A stretch of 46,754 nt of DNA, from positions 1 through 46,754 of the forward strand of contig DGZP01000071.1 in the NCBI GenBank assembly GCA_002398565.1. Direction: 5' to 3'. Shown in pieces: positions 16,730 through 27,200 of this stretch. Numbering within the stretch: the first letter of the stretch is position 1; each line of letters opens with the position of its first letter. The notes below the pieces were generated by a model. It did no database searches. It was not told the origin of the DNA and worked only from the letters and a program-made list of their open reading frames with translations. Made by a program: the position numbers and the translations under genes. Source of the stretch: Proteiniphilum sp. UBA4977. GTDB taxonomy: Bacteria > Bacteroidota > Bacteroidia > Bacteroidales > Dysgonomonadaceae.

Positions 16730-19021
16730 CTAAGGTTTCCCTTCAATAATTCCCCAATGGTAATTTGGTTTTGGTCCCATTTCAAAAACTATCTGACCTC
16801 CGTTTATTATATCCTTATGATTGAGTATGGGGATATTGAGTGGTTTTCCATTCAGGATGGCAGATTGGATATATTTATTTTCAGCTGAAACATTCTTTGC
16901 GATCACTTTAAAAATCTTACCTCCACCCAAATCAATCTGTACGCTCTTAAACAACGGGCTTCCTATACTGTAAAAAGATGTACCCGGAGTAACAGGATAG
17001 AATCCCATTGCACTGAAAATATACCATGCGCTCATTTGTCCGCAATCATCATTTCCATTGATGCCGTTCGGTTTATCACTGTAATTCATCAGTGTGTATT
17101 CCCTGATTCTTTCCTGTGTTTTCCAGGGTTGATTACAATAATTGTACAGATATCCGTAATGATGTCCGGGCTCGTTATCGAGCCGGTAATGATCTTTTTC
17201 AAATGTCTCGTCCAGCTTACGTGCAAATTGTACTGGCCCTCCCACCAGACTAACCATTCCGGGAATATCATGCATTGCGCCAAACAGATAATCCCACGGG
17301 CTACCTTCGGTAAAACCTTCTCCCGGTCTGTTGCTCCATTCACCGGAATAAAGGCGCGGTGCCATAAAACCTGTTTCCTTATTATACAGGTTTTTATAAT
17401 TTTGAGACCAACGGGTGAGTCTCTCGTAATCCTCCATTTTTCCTAAGTCTTTGGCTATCTGGCTCACACAAAAGTCGTCAAATGAAAACTCAATGGTGCG
17501 GGAAACAGATTGTGACACCTTATCTGAGGGAACATAACCAAGCGAATGGTAATAACTCAACCCTCCACGGGCTTCAAACCCGGTCCATCTGTCACGGTCA
17601 CCCCATCTTTTCTGGGTATCTCCATCGGGCGGAATCATCGCATTTTTACGCATTGCTTCGTAAGCCAGCGCATGATCATATCCTCTTATGCCCTTTACCC
17701 ATGCATCGGCAATCACTGCGTCCGCATGTGTGCCAATCATAATATTGGTATAGGTGGGATTGGGCCACATAGGCATCCAACCGCCCTCCATATACATCTG
17801 TAACAGTGAATTAATCATGGGATTGACTCTTTCTGGCTGTACAAGTAGCAACAACGGATGCAGCGCCCGAAAAGTATCCCATAAAGAATAATCGTTATAA
17901 GAAACTCCCTCGTGTACCTGATCATCAAAGGCGCTGTAATATCTCCCATATTCTGAAAATTCACGCGGGAAAAGGAAACTGTGAAACAGCGCCGTGTAAA
18001 AAATTGTTTTTTGCTGCTCATTGGCACTGTCAATTTTAATTCTTCTTAAATTTTCCTGCCAAACAGACTTTGTTGTATTTTTTAGCTTGTCAAAATCCCA
18101 ATCCTCAATTTCCCGGGTCAAATTTTCTCTTGCCTGCTCAAGACCAATAAAAGAAGTGGCTATCTTAACTTTTACAGGATTATTTTTTTTCACCTTGAAG
18201 TTCACATATGCACCCATCCGCGTGCCATATTGTTCGCAGGAAGACGGATGTATTGTCTCCTGATCCCACGTGCCATAAGAATCGATGGGCTTATCAAACT
18301 GAATGACGAAATATCCCTTGAAATTTGGAAGTTCCGGTCCAAGTTGCGCAGACATCCGATCAGGATTATATCCAGTGATCTCATTTTTTATAATATCGAT
18401 CTTCATATACCCTTTCATATTTTGTTTCCTGTACTGAATATCGTTCATTCTGTTGGCATTTGCCGTATCGAGATTAATTCCCTGTACAATAAGCCGGGCA
18501 TCATTTGTATCAGAAAAAGTAAACTGAAAAATTGCGCATCTTCCTGAAGCCGTCATTTCTGTCTTAATGTTTTCCCTGCCTTTATCATTCTTTAACAGTA
18601 CAGAATAATAATAGGGGGTAGCCGTTTCGTTCCGATGATCAAAATCCAATGCCCGCTCACCGGACAATACTTTCAAAGAACCAGTCTGAGGCATAATAGA
18701 GACATACCCGTAATCTCCCGTCCATACTGTGGGTTGATGGGTCGCCGTAAATCCCATAATCGAATTGTCTTCGTAGATGTAAAGCATTCTTCCCATCTTA
18801 TTTTCACGTGTCTGTGCCACGAAATTGGTCATCGCAAATGGTGTACCCACACAAGGCATCGTACCCCCTCCTCCGGCTCCTTTTTCGATACCCGAAAAAG
18901 ATGTTCCTATAAGTGGATTTACGTAATCTATTTCTGACTTTACTGCTACTTTATCCTCTGCATTTACATACGGTAAGAGTAACAACAGGCCTATAAAAAA
19001 CAAATTCAACTTTATTCTCAT
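16730..19021 (-). CDS. GH92 exo-alpha-mannosidase, secreted
   Basis: I chose the ATG at 19021 (763 residues); the longer form from a GTG at 19042 would push seven polar residues ahead of the signal peptide. The N-terminus is a signal peptide ending PYVNAED. The mature protein opens with the GH92 beta-sandwich (VNPLIGTSFSG, GGGGTMPCVGTPFAMTNF). It ends with the (alpha/alpha)6 barrel carrying the family's most conserved segment, GNDDCGQMSAWYIFSAMGF, with N657-DDCGQ near the C-terminus. GH92 enzymes are calcium-dependent, inverting exo-alpha-mannosidases acting on alpha-1,2, -1,3, -1,4 or -1,6 mannose and mannose-phosphate links. Which link this one cuts cannot be told by eye. With the GH38-like proteins it makes terminal alpha-mannose the clearest predicted substrate of the locus. 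A copy of the 85-bp repeat lies upstream, between it and the clan GH-A gene. Confidence 0.95.
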   Translation of the reverse strand: MRIKLNLFFIGLLLLLPYVNAEDKVAVKSEIDYVNPLIGTSFSGIEKGAGGGGTMPCVGTPFAMTNFVAQTRENKMGRMLYIYEDNSIMGFTATHQPTVWTGDYGYVSIMPQTGSLKVLSGERALDFDHRNETATPYYYSVLLKNDKGRENIKTEMTASGRCAIFQFTFSDTNDARLIVQGINLDTANANRMNDIQYRKQNMKGYMKIDIIKNEITGYNPDRMSAQLGPELPNFKGYFVIQFDKPIDSYGTWDQETIHPSSCEQYGTRMGAYVNFKVKKNNPVKVKIATSFIGLEQARENLTREIEDWDFDKLKNTTKSVWQENLRRIKIDSANEQQKTIFYTALFHSFLFPREFSEYGRYYSAFDDQVHEGVSYNDYSLWDTFRALHPLLLLVQPERVNPMINSLLQMYMEGGWMPMWPNPTYTNIMIGTHADAVIADAWVKGIRGYDHALAYEAMRKNAMIPPDGDTQKRWGDRDRWTGFEARGGLSYYHSLGYVPSDKVSQSVSRTIEFSFDDFCVSQIAKDLGKMEDYERLTRWSQNYKNLYNKETGFMAPRLYSGEWSNRPGEGFTEGSPWDYLFGAMHDIPGMVSLVGGPVQFARKLDETFEKDHYRLDNEPGHHYGYLYNYCNQPWKTQERIREYTLMNYSDKPNGINGNDDCGQMSAWYIFSAMGFYPVTPGTSFYSIGSPLFKSVQIDLGGGKIFKVIAKNVSAENKYIQSAILNGKPLNIPILNHKDIINGGQIVFEMGPKPNYHWGIIEGKP

Positions 19022-19085
19022 ATCAATTTGTGGTGAATCCACCTTCTATTTTCATGTGTTTATATTATATTTTTTTCATTACGGT

Positions 19086-19169
19086 CACATGGAACTCGCT
19101 ATAATCATCATCTTGCGTGTAACGGTTTTGACTACGTCGATTACTTCGTAATTCATGCTCGTTTCATCA
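19086..19169 (-). repeat. About 85-bp intergenic repeat, copy B
   Basis: Diverged second copy of 3390-3475, in the 150-bp gap between the GH-A hydrolase stop and the GH92 start. On the minus strand it contains a 23-codon open frame starting MNYEVIDVVKT, with no clear initiation signal. It shares with copy A the ATTAC-ttc-GTAAT inverted repeat and the block GAACTCGCT. Confidence 0.75.
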
Positions 19170-19171
19170 AA

Positions 19172-21556
19172 TTAATTATTGTCTGAGTTAAAAGGAGTAA
19201 TACGGAAAATCGGTATGACCACAGGCTCATCTGATCTTTGTCCAATTGGACCGGGAATTACAGGGATAGTTACATTTTTTATCGTTATCCCATTACTGGT
19301 CTGCTCAAATTGTACGTCGCTGTCCATGGGCTTGCCCGTCCACTCATCTATTGCAACGACCTTTCCTGTGAAGGAGGTCTGAATATCTGCTATTATTTTA
19401 TAATCCTTATTTGGGTCAATCCTTGCAAATGCTGCAACATAGACCACGCCATCCGGTTTTTGAAACGCCACGGGGATTACACCATCGGGCCGTTGCAATT
19501 CAGTAAATGTAGGAGGTGCATCATGCCCGTCGACAGTTACTACCCGGGCATCAAATAATTCTTTCAGGAATCCATATGTATCCCTTCCTCTTAAACTTTG
19601 AACAAAGTCCTCTTTTTCAACATCATACGGCCATGCTCCGGAAGCAAGCATAGACAAACCCTGATGCGTATTATAATCTATTTTCCAATGAAAAGAACTG
19701 AACGCTTCCGAAATTTCTATCACCTGTTTGCTATTAGGAGAAAAGTCACCGAGCATAATTTTCTTGTTTTGCCCTTTACCTTCCAATATCAACTGGCAAT
19801 TTCTCGCCCAATAGTCTCTTTTATAGGCTATAAGAAGTCTGTTACCCGAAATGGGTTCTATTTCAAAGTCACGCCAGAGATGCATAAGTTCCCAACAGGC
19901 CAGTTTTGGCTGTTTATCCAATGTCATAATTCCAAAGTTCAATGTTCCCTGAATGGCTTGAGAGTGATCCCCGTCATATAAACGATAAATTGTACCGCCC
20001 ATCGTTCCCGCATTCATGTATGTTTCCCAAAGCTCCTTAAAGTTCCATGCGTGCAGCTTTTCAAGTACAGGACTATTTTTTGCACCGTGATATGATTCGG
20101 GAATATATCTATTGGCTCCGAATTCAGTATTGATAAAAGGGCGATTGTCACATCCCTGCCATTTCATAAATGTTTTAAGAGGAACCCCGTACCGGTCCTT
20201 TTCAAGGTAAGTGTTATGCATAATCACGTCCAGAAAACCGGGGGCAATATATCCAAGTGATTCGTTTGCGTATCCGAGCGGAAGCATCGGCATCAGGGGT
20301 TTAATCAGGTTCCATTCCCGTACCAGTATTCCATTCAGAATATTGAATTCACTTTTGTCACCCTGAAAAAACTCGCTCCAGGGATCAGCTCCATTCTCCG
20401 TATTCAAGGTGTTGGCTCCTATTTCAGTCCTTTCATTATCCAGTTGAATAACCAGTGTATTCGGACTGTGAAAAGCAGGAGTGCCTTTATTTATTGTATT
20501 TGCAAGAAAATTTTTTAAATGCTCTTCAAACTCTTTTGGATTATCTCTTTGTACGTAATCTGATATTTTTTTTAATCCCCCGCCCTGAATGGAAGCGCTA
20601 ACCATAAAACCATAGTGTTCAGCGTCTTCGGTTACAACCCCTCCCCGAAGGGTATTAATTCCCAAAGATTTAATATACCGGGCATCCTCCGGGGTCAGGC
20701 TTCCTGACAAAACGCCTTTTACAAGGAATGGCTCTCCATTGACAAACAACTTATTTTTTCTTGTTTCTACCAATGTTGTTGCCACATTCAAATTTTCAGT
20801 TACAGAAGGAGTGGAAACCTCGATAAAGAGAGTATCAATGGAAGGGTTCAATGAAAGCCATAGGGATTTATCAATGTCTGTATTTCCCAACGTGCTGCCG
20901 TTACACTCAATCCTCGCTTTCCCTTTCAAATCATCCCCCGGAGTATAAATTTCCAGATACAATTTTCCATCATCATTCGAACAACGTCTTACCAGTAGTC
21001 CTTTTTTTTGTTTTTGGAACAAATAAATCTTTACTTGCTTTCCATTCTCTTTCCAATTATCTGGCAAAGCCATCGGGTTTTTCGGGACAGGAGATTTAAA
21101 TACTTTTCCTAACGATCGTTCAATTTCATATTGCGGCCCCACCCCGGGACTTCCTTTTCCTATGATAAAAAACTCATTTTCGCTTTTTCGAAAAACTGAA
21201 TATCCCTGAGGAGGCAGTTCATTCAGGTTAAAATCTTGTGTGAACCTGTTACTGATAAAACTGAGTGTACTGTTTTTGTTTATTTCGCCTATGATATGTA
21301 ATCCGTCAACACTCCCTGGCGTAGTTGAAGTACAAACAATCTTGTGTGGTTTAATTTCCTGAATCCGGTCTTTTTTACCCAAAAACATATAAGGCTCCAC
21401 TTGAAAAAATTGTCCGTCATTTATCGTAAGCGTACTTTCCCATGTTCCTTCACTGCCCCATATCACAAAAAACTCTGTCTTCTCGTTTTCACCGTGAACC
21501 GGTTTTATGGTCAGTAGCATACCCAAAGCAAGCACATAAAATAAAATTGATCTCAT
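19172..21556 (-). CDS. Secreted clan GH-A glycoside hydrolase (GH2/GH5-like barrel), family not identified
   Basis: The protein has 794 residues with a signal peptide of about 22 residues (ending VHGEN). Residues 25-260 are beta-rich and unlike a standard GH2 N-terminus. A TIM barrel begins with KLFVNGEPFLVKG (about 269-281) and DARYIKSLGINTLRGG (291-306), the GH2/GH-A pattern. LDNER gives a likely acid/base E375 and FINTEFGANRY a likely nucleophile E478, in the right order and spacing for a retaining clan GH-A enzyme. A further beta domain follows. Candidate activities are beta-galactosidase, beta-mannosidase or beta-glucuronidase-like, and none can be preferred from sequence alone. It lies 18 bp downstream of the MBL-fold gene and is probably co-transcribed with GH27. 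Confidence 0.75.
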   Translation of the reverse strand: MRSILFYVLALGMLLTIKPVHGENEKTEFFVIWGSEGTWESTLTINDGQFFQVEPYMFLGKKDRIQEIKPHKIVCTSTTPGSVDGLHIIGEINKNSTLSFISNRFTQDFNLNELPPQGYSVFRKSENEFFIIGKGSPGVGPQYEIERSLGKVFKSPVPKNPMALPDNWKENGKQVKIYLFQKQKKGLLVRRCSNDDGKLYLEIYTPGDDLKGKARIECNGSTLGNTDIDKSLWLSLNPSIDTLFIEVSTPSVTENLNVATTLVETRKNKLFVNGEPFLVKGVLSGSLTPEDARYIKSLGINTLRGGVVTEDAEHYGFMVSASIQGGGLKKISDYVQRDNPKEFEEHLKNFLANTINKGTPAFHSPNTLVIQLDNERTEIGANTLNTENGADPWSEFFQGDKSEFNILNGILVREWNLIKPLMPMLPLGYANESLGYIAPGFLDVIMHNTYLEKDRYGVPLKTFMKWQGCDNRPFINTEFGANRYIPESYHGAKNSPVLEKLHAWNFKELWETYMNAGTMGGTIYRLYDGDHSQAIQGTLNFGIMTLDKQPKLACWELMHLWRDFEIEPISGNRLLIAYKRDYWARNCQLILEGKGQNKKIMLGDFSPNSKQVIEISEAFSSFHWKIDYNTHQGLSMLASGAWPYDVEKEDFVQSLRGRDTYGFLKELFDARVVTVDGHDAPPTFTELQRPDGVIPVAFQKPDGVVYVAAFARIDPNKDYKIIADIQTSFTGKVVAIDEWTGKPMDSDVQFEQTSNGITIKNVTIPVIPGPIGQRSDEPVVIPIFRITPFNSDNN

Positions 21557-21574
21557 TTTGTATTTATTGTTTTT

Positions 21575-22609
21575 TTAATTCTTCTCAATTACTTCCTTTT
21601 CATTCCAAAATATCTTCTTACCTAATCCACTCTCTATTCTTTCTCCCCATGTTAATATATGGTTCAATGCCGGATCCGTTTGTTTTGTCTTGTCATATGT
21701 GAAGTCATAAGACCATCGATAACGATCGACCGGATGTCCAAACTCCATGATATGATCATATAACGTCATATCGGGATTGATCTTCTTCACTGCATCAAAT
21801 ACATTCAATCCGTTGGCAATGTGCAGAATAAAAAGATTGATATGACGGCTGGGTTGAAGCTTCTCAAGTATTCTTGCATCTGCAATATCGTAGATTGTAT
21901 AATAGTCGGCAGAAGGGCCGCAATTAATCTCAGAAACAATTACGGGAAGATCACCCTGCTTATTCATCGTAAATCTGACTTCCAGTTCTTTAAAATTAAG
22001 CAGAGTATCGGAAGAGATCACGGTTCCTTCACGATAAAAGGGGGAATAAACCGCCTTTCCTTTTGCTGTCAATGCTTGAATAAAATTTTTGTCAAAATGG
22101 TCATTATGGGCATGAGATACAACTGCAAAATCAATCACATCCACTAATTCAATAAAAAATGGAGTTACCAGATCAATAGCAAAACAAACGTCTTTTGTCT
22201 TAATTACATATCCCATATTATATAATTTCCAGACAATCACTCCTTTGTCTATTTGACAGATTTTTATTTCACTGACAGATTTTTTAAAAACGTGTCGCAA
22301 ATAATAAAGAATCGGATACTGGCTTTCCAACTTCATCGTCAGAGCAGAATCCTGTATGGATGAATTGTATAACTTCCATGTTTCAGGACTTACCTGCCAC
22401 CCAAGTTTATCAAGTAGAACAGTTTTATCTCTTCTGGATTGAATATTTGAACTATTGGGAGGATTATCCCTGAACCAGATGAATGTAGAGTCGAGCTGAT
22501 CCTTAAGTATACGTTCCTGAGCTAATACGGATTGAGAAATAAAAGCCGGTAATAAAATGAATAGGACTGACAAATTCAAATAATAACGATGTATGTCTAC
22601 TATCTTCAT
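21575..22609 (-). CDS. Secreted metallo-beta-lactamase-fold hydrolase
   Basis: The protein has 344 residues. A hydrophobic stretch at 11-30 ending SVLAQ is a signal peptide. The MBL-fold metal motif HxHxDH is intact as SHAHNDHFD (H166, H168, D170, H171). Later histidines (SRHINLFILHIANG; YDHIMEFGHP) could supply the remaining ligands. MBL-fold enzymes hydrolyse esters, lactones, phosphodiesters and similar bonds. In a sugar locus, a lactonase or ester hydrolase is the natural guess, but nothing proves it. Its ATG overlaps the GH27 stop in an ATGA, so its translation was evidently coupled to GH27; the nonsense codon in GH27 may therefore lower its expression. Confidence 0.8.
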   Translation of the reverse strand: MKIVDIHRYYLNLSVLFILLPAFISQSVLAQERILKDQLDSTFIWFRDNPPNSSNIQSRRDKTVLLDKLGWQVSPETWKLYNSSIQDSALTMKLESQYPILYYLRHVFKKSVSEIKICQIDKGVIVWKLYNMGYVIKTKDVCFAIDLVTPFFIELVDVIDFAVVSHAHNDHFDKNFIQALTAKGKAVYSPFYREGTVISSDTLLNFKELEVRFTMNKQGDLPVIVSEINCGPSADYYTIYDIADARILEKLQPSRHINLFILHIANGLNVFDAVKKINPDMTLYDHIMEFGHPVDRYRWSYDFTYDKTKQTDPALNHILTWGERIESGLGKKIFWNEKEVIEKN

Positions 22610-24189
22610 TGTTTATCCACTGGCTTAATTCGAATCAATACCACGCCATGAGAAGCTATCTCGGCAGAAAAATGATTCTCAAATGTTCCTAAATCTTTTT
22701 GCCTCCATAAATCACGGACAACCTGTTTACCTGAAATTCCGAGATCAGCCCAGTTTGCAGTAACCATGGCCTTTTCTGCACCTTTGTTAAACAAACCCAC
22801 AGCAATTGATCCATCTTCCATCGGTTTCGAATAGACCCACCACTCTCCTTTTTCGGAAACAAGTGAACCCTGCTCACCCAAAGGATCCTGGTTAACATCC
22901 AAAACTTCCGTGTTGGTAAGCAGGCTATATGTGAAATCATCCATTTTATCAAGATCGCATCCTATAAAAAGGGGTGCAGACAGGAGGCACCAGAGGCTTA
23001 TATGCGAGTATTGTTCATCGGGAGTCAGTCTTGTTTTACGCAATTCGGGACCCCATCCCACATGACCCACCAAAAGCATATCCGGATCGTTCCAATGACC
23101 GGGTTCAGCATATCCTGCATAATGCTGGCTAAACCCGATTTTGGTCGTGCTTGTCCAGGTATCTGTAATATCGCCTGTGGTCCTCCACATATTGGCCCCC
23201 ACTTTCTTTCCCCATGTCCAGGGTTCATTTTTCCTGCCCTGCGGTCCAGGGTTTATGCTAAAAACAATGTCTCTCGGGATGTCATCCAATATATTCCTCA
23301 TCTTGATAAAAGGCTTCTGCAGCTCTTCTATGCTGTTATTCTTTGCGATCTGGGTATAGGAACACCAGTCGTATTTTATAAAATCTACCTCCCAATTGGC
23401 AAATTGCTCCGCACATTCCTGTTCATGTCCGTAGCATGCCACAAATCCCAGCGGAGAGCAGGTTATTGGGCCGGGTGAGGTGTGAAGCCCCAGTTTTAAC
23501 CCTTTGTTATGGACGTACTGGCTCAAATCTTTCATATTTGGAAACTTACGATTTGAATTTATTCTCCCAAGTGAATCATAGGGTACACCGTTGAGGAGTG
23601 GATCATCGTTTTCAGGTGCAACGGTCCAGCCACCATCCACTACAACATAACTCCAGCCATAGTCGGCAAGCCCTGTATTGACGAGTGCATCGGTTGCTGC
23701 ACGTACTTTACGGTCATCTACACTTATCCCTCAGACGTTCCAGCTGTTCCAGCCCATGGGTGGAGTAAGCGCTATCTTGTCGCCTACGATAATCTTAAAA
23801 TCCCGTTTGGTTTTTCCCAATGAGTTCTTTGCATAAAGTGTCACCTTATACTCTCCTCTTTTATTGAGAACCCCTGTAATATACCCTGTTTTTTTGTTCA
23901 GTTTCAGTCCGCGGGGTAAGTTTTTTGCTGTATATTTTATCGGTCGTTTCCCGGTTACCGGTACAGAGTAAAAAAAGGGCGAGCCCGGCCGTACACCAAA
24001 CACCCTGGCGCCGTTTATCTGAGGGGTTTCGGGTGTGGGCGGAGTGAGTATGAAACTTTTTAGCGAATCATCCATCTCTTGATGTATTGCCATCTCTGAA
24101 TTTGGATATGCTGAAGATAAAGCCATCGTAAAAAACAGGATGGTGAGTAAAATCACACGAGTAGACCAATGAACACTAACATTACACAT
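22606..24189 (-). pseudogene. GH27 alpha-galactosidase interrupted by one in-frame TGA
   Basis: One continuous frame of 527 codons is broken only by TGA at 23731-23733 (codon 153). Before it lie a signal peptide (about 1-28), a putative Ig-like domain (about 58-140: PRGLKLNKKTGYITG) and the GH27 opening LTPPMGWNSWNV. After it the frame continues GISVDDRKVRAATDAL, then VVVDGGWT, and the full catalytic domain: IKYDWC holds nucleophile D274, and TTGDITDTW and GHWNDPDMLLVG follow. A C-terminal beta domain closes the protein. GH27 relatives commonly have Trp after NSWN-x, so a TGG-to-TGA change is the simplest explanation. Nothing else is damaged, pointing to a recent mutation, readthrough or a sequencing error. 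An intact enzyme would release alpha-galactose. Without readthrough only a 152-residue secreted fragment is made. Confidence 0.85.
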
Positions 24190-24287
24190 TATTCTTATTA
24201 ATTTTTTATTGTTTGCATACTTTTAAGAATGCCCAAAATAAGACAAATGGATCTCCTACTTTTGGCAATTGATGATTAATAAATTCA

Positions 24288-27200
24288 TCACTTTTGTTTT
24301 TGTCGGGTCACAAGACTGTAACAGAGCCTGACGGTTGTAAACCGGCATGCTTTCAATGGTATTGAAAGTTCACCTGCCATGGGTGTCAGGTCAGAGATGT
24401 TATCCTCGACACCATTGGTAAGCCATGCCCGATCAATATTAAACCATTCGGATTTCAGAAGGGCTGTTCCGTCCCGGCCGCTGGTTTCACGCAGGCGCAA
24501 AATACAGCCATTTTTGTCTTCCGCTTCCTTGAAAGCCGAAATTTCCACGTGTGAAGCATCTACATAGAAGAATGAACCCTGGTCAATTGGCATCTGGCTG
24601 GGACCACGTTCGTAGCGGCGTTCGTAACGGGAATATGGAATGAGGCCGGAGCGGGTCTGGGCATCAAAACGGGCGAGAGAGTCGTTGTCAAGGTCCTTTC
24701 CGCTGGTAATATAGTAACGGAATTCAAGTTCACCTGATTGAGACGCCTTGATGTTGACAGACCAATAGTTGTTTGTGACATATGAATAGATATGTCCGTT
24801 ACGAAGGTCTAATTTCTCAGGCCATTTGCCACGATTGATGTCCGTCAGTGAGACAAGCGGGAAGTCGGGCGTTGCCAGGGCGACCGTTGTACTGCCATCG
24901 CGGGATAGGACAAGATTTTGCGTGGCAAACCATTCACGGTTGGAGCCGGGAAGCTGGTCGAGATTAGGGTCGGCCCATGCATTTTGAACCTGATATTGAA
25001 ATTGCGGAGCAGCGGAACGGAACGGGAAGGCAAAGTAAATGGCCTCCTTGGAGCGGATTTCCTCCTTGGAAATACGATTACGGATGTCTATACGCTTCAG
25101 TGTGTCGTAAATGATAATTTCGCTCTCTATGACCGGTACGTTTTTTGCACGGGACCCGATGCGGATACAACGCCCAAAGGGCGTCGCAATATTTTCCAAA
25201 AGCCGGGCGTCGTTCTGCCCCGAAACGTCAAGTCTCGTTGTCGGAGGTACGGAGGAAACATTTCTTTCGATTTGCTGGCCTTCACCACCGGCGACATAAA
25301 CCAGTTCATTTAAACCATGGGGTGCGTTCCGATCTACCAACTCTCTTTTTAATTCTTTATCAATCAGGCTGACAATTCCACCTGTCTTGTTATCAAAAGC
25401 CACACGGTAAAAGCGTGATTCAATTTCCCAACTGTCTGAAGATGCTTGTCTGGTGGAGACGGTCTTGTTAGTCATCACTACATCTTCCAGATTTTCCACA
25501 TCGAGCTCTTCACCAATAATTTCATATGTTTTGTAACCCATGCCGGGTACGTCTTTGGCAAGGAAACGCAAACGGCAGAAACGGTTTTTCTCGAGCAGAA
25601 TTTCGCCGGCAATCTCTTCCCTCGTGACATTATCAATCAGTTGCTGGTTGTCGTTTATGTCAATCGTTACAAGATCGCTTCGTGTGTGCAGCGTGGGATT
25701 AAATACGAAAAGGGTACGATCTTTAATAGAGATGAACTGCGTAAGCCGTGCAAAGGCGTGTGTCAACAGATCCTTTGCTGCCCAGTGGGCACGTACCGCA
25801 TGGGCTTGCTTGAATTCGAACTGGCGGAGTACGTTCTCGCGGTCAGGCTGAGTGATACTATTGTGAGCACCCCAGGTATGTTCGTCGTAAAACATAAGAT
25901 CTTCCCATGCATCACGAAGTTTCTGATCCGGATAGGCAAGGTTCTTGTCAAACAAAGAGGCGAATGCCAGAAACATTTCCGCTGCAGGCAATATCCGCTG
26001 GGTATTACGGTTCATGATGGTTGGAGCGGTTGAACTACCCACGGCATCTGCCCAGTAGGCACCGCCGTCGCCACGAAAAACAGGAAGCTTATCTGCAAAG
26101 TTTTTTTCGATATAATCAAAATAATCAGTATCCGTAGCAAAAACAAATTTGGGATACTCGTAAACGGCATTCCAGTCAATAATTGCCTTGACGGATGAGT
26201 CACGCATCACGGCGTTGTCACCGGTTTGTCCGAACAGGTAAAACGCATCTGGTGCGTAATCCTCGCGACGATAGCGCGCCAGCACCTGAACGATCCCCTG
26301 CCGGGATTTGTCGAGTGTGGGGCTTGTACTAAATAGACGATCGGCATTTCGATAAGAACGGGAGAAGAAGGAGATCACACGTTGTCCATCGGGACCTTCC
26401 CAGTAAAACGGTGAATTTTCATTGAGGTTGCTATACATAAGTAACGGTCCGCGATGCTGGTTACTCGCAATGGCAAAACCTTTCACGCCAGCATCTGCAA
26501 GATAGGACGGAACCGACCAGCATTGGGATGGAATATCTACCAGGCAGGCGGTATCTACCGGTACATTGTGTGTACGCCGTAAAGTAGCCGAACTGTAAAG
26601 TGCACGGTAAAGTTCCTCTCCATCGCACACGCTGGTTGGCAGATTCAGATAAAATGCACCGATACCCACGCGATTATCTCTTACTAACCCCATCAACTCC
26701 TCTACACGCGGCGAAGTACGAAGACGCGTGTAATTTTCGGCCAGCCAGGCCACTTCAAGATTGAACTTGTACCCTGGAAACTTATTCACAAATTCGAGCA
26801 CAAGGTCGGTATTCCGTGCGTCCAGCTCTTCGACATTTTGCTGATAGTCGGTGAACCCGATGTCATTATGTATTTTCAGGCCAGCGAAAAGTTTCCAGCG
26901 TTTTTCAGGTTTGAAAATATCTGTGGTTCTGTTTTTTCCTTTGTCAGTTTCTACAGTGAATGTGTATGACTCTGGCTTGTCGGACACCGGGACCTCTGCC
27001 ATCATCACGGAATACTCACCAAAATCCGCCATGCTGCTTTCTTTCAGGTTTGAAACAACCGTGTGGGCGCCCAGTTGGAAAGTAAAAGACAACTTCTCGA
27101 CCGGAAGACTGTGTCGTATTATGAAATCGACTTCCTCAAATAATTGACCGTTGCGATTCCGGTAAAAAATTGTCGGCTCCACCGACAGTGCCAATCCGGT

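Noticed and set aside
22606..24189. Alternative genetic code or selenocysteine explanation for TGA in GH27
   Set aside because: Other genes use TGG for Trp and TGA as stop normally, the position is a conserved Trp rather than Cys, and I saw no supporting element; a point mutation or sequencing error is simpler.
25127..26203. Numerous plus- and minus-strand open frames overlapping the GH38-like gene
   Set aside because: They lie within a well-supported 1159-codon gene, have no recognisable domains and are expected by chance in a long GC-richer gene.
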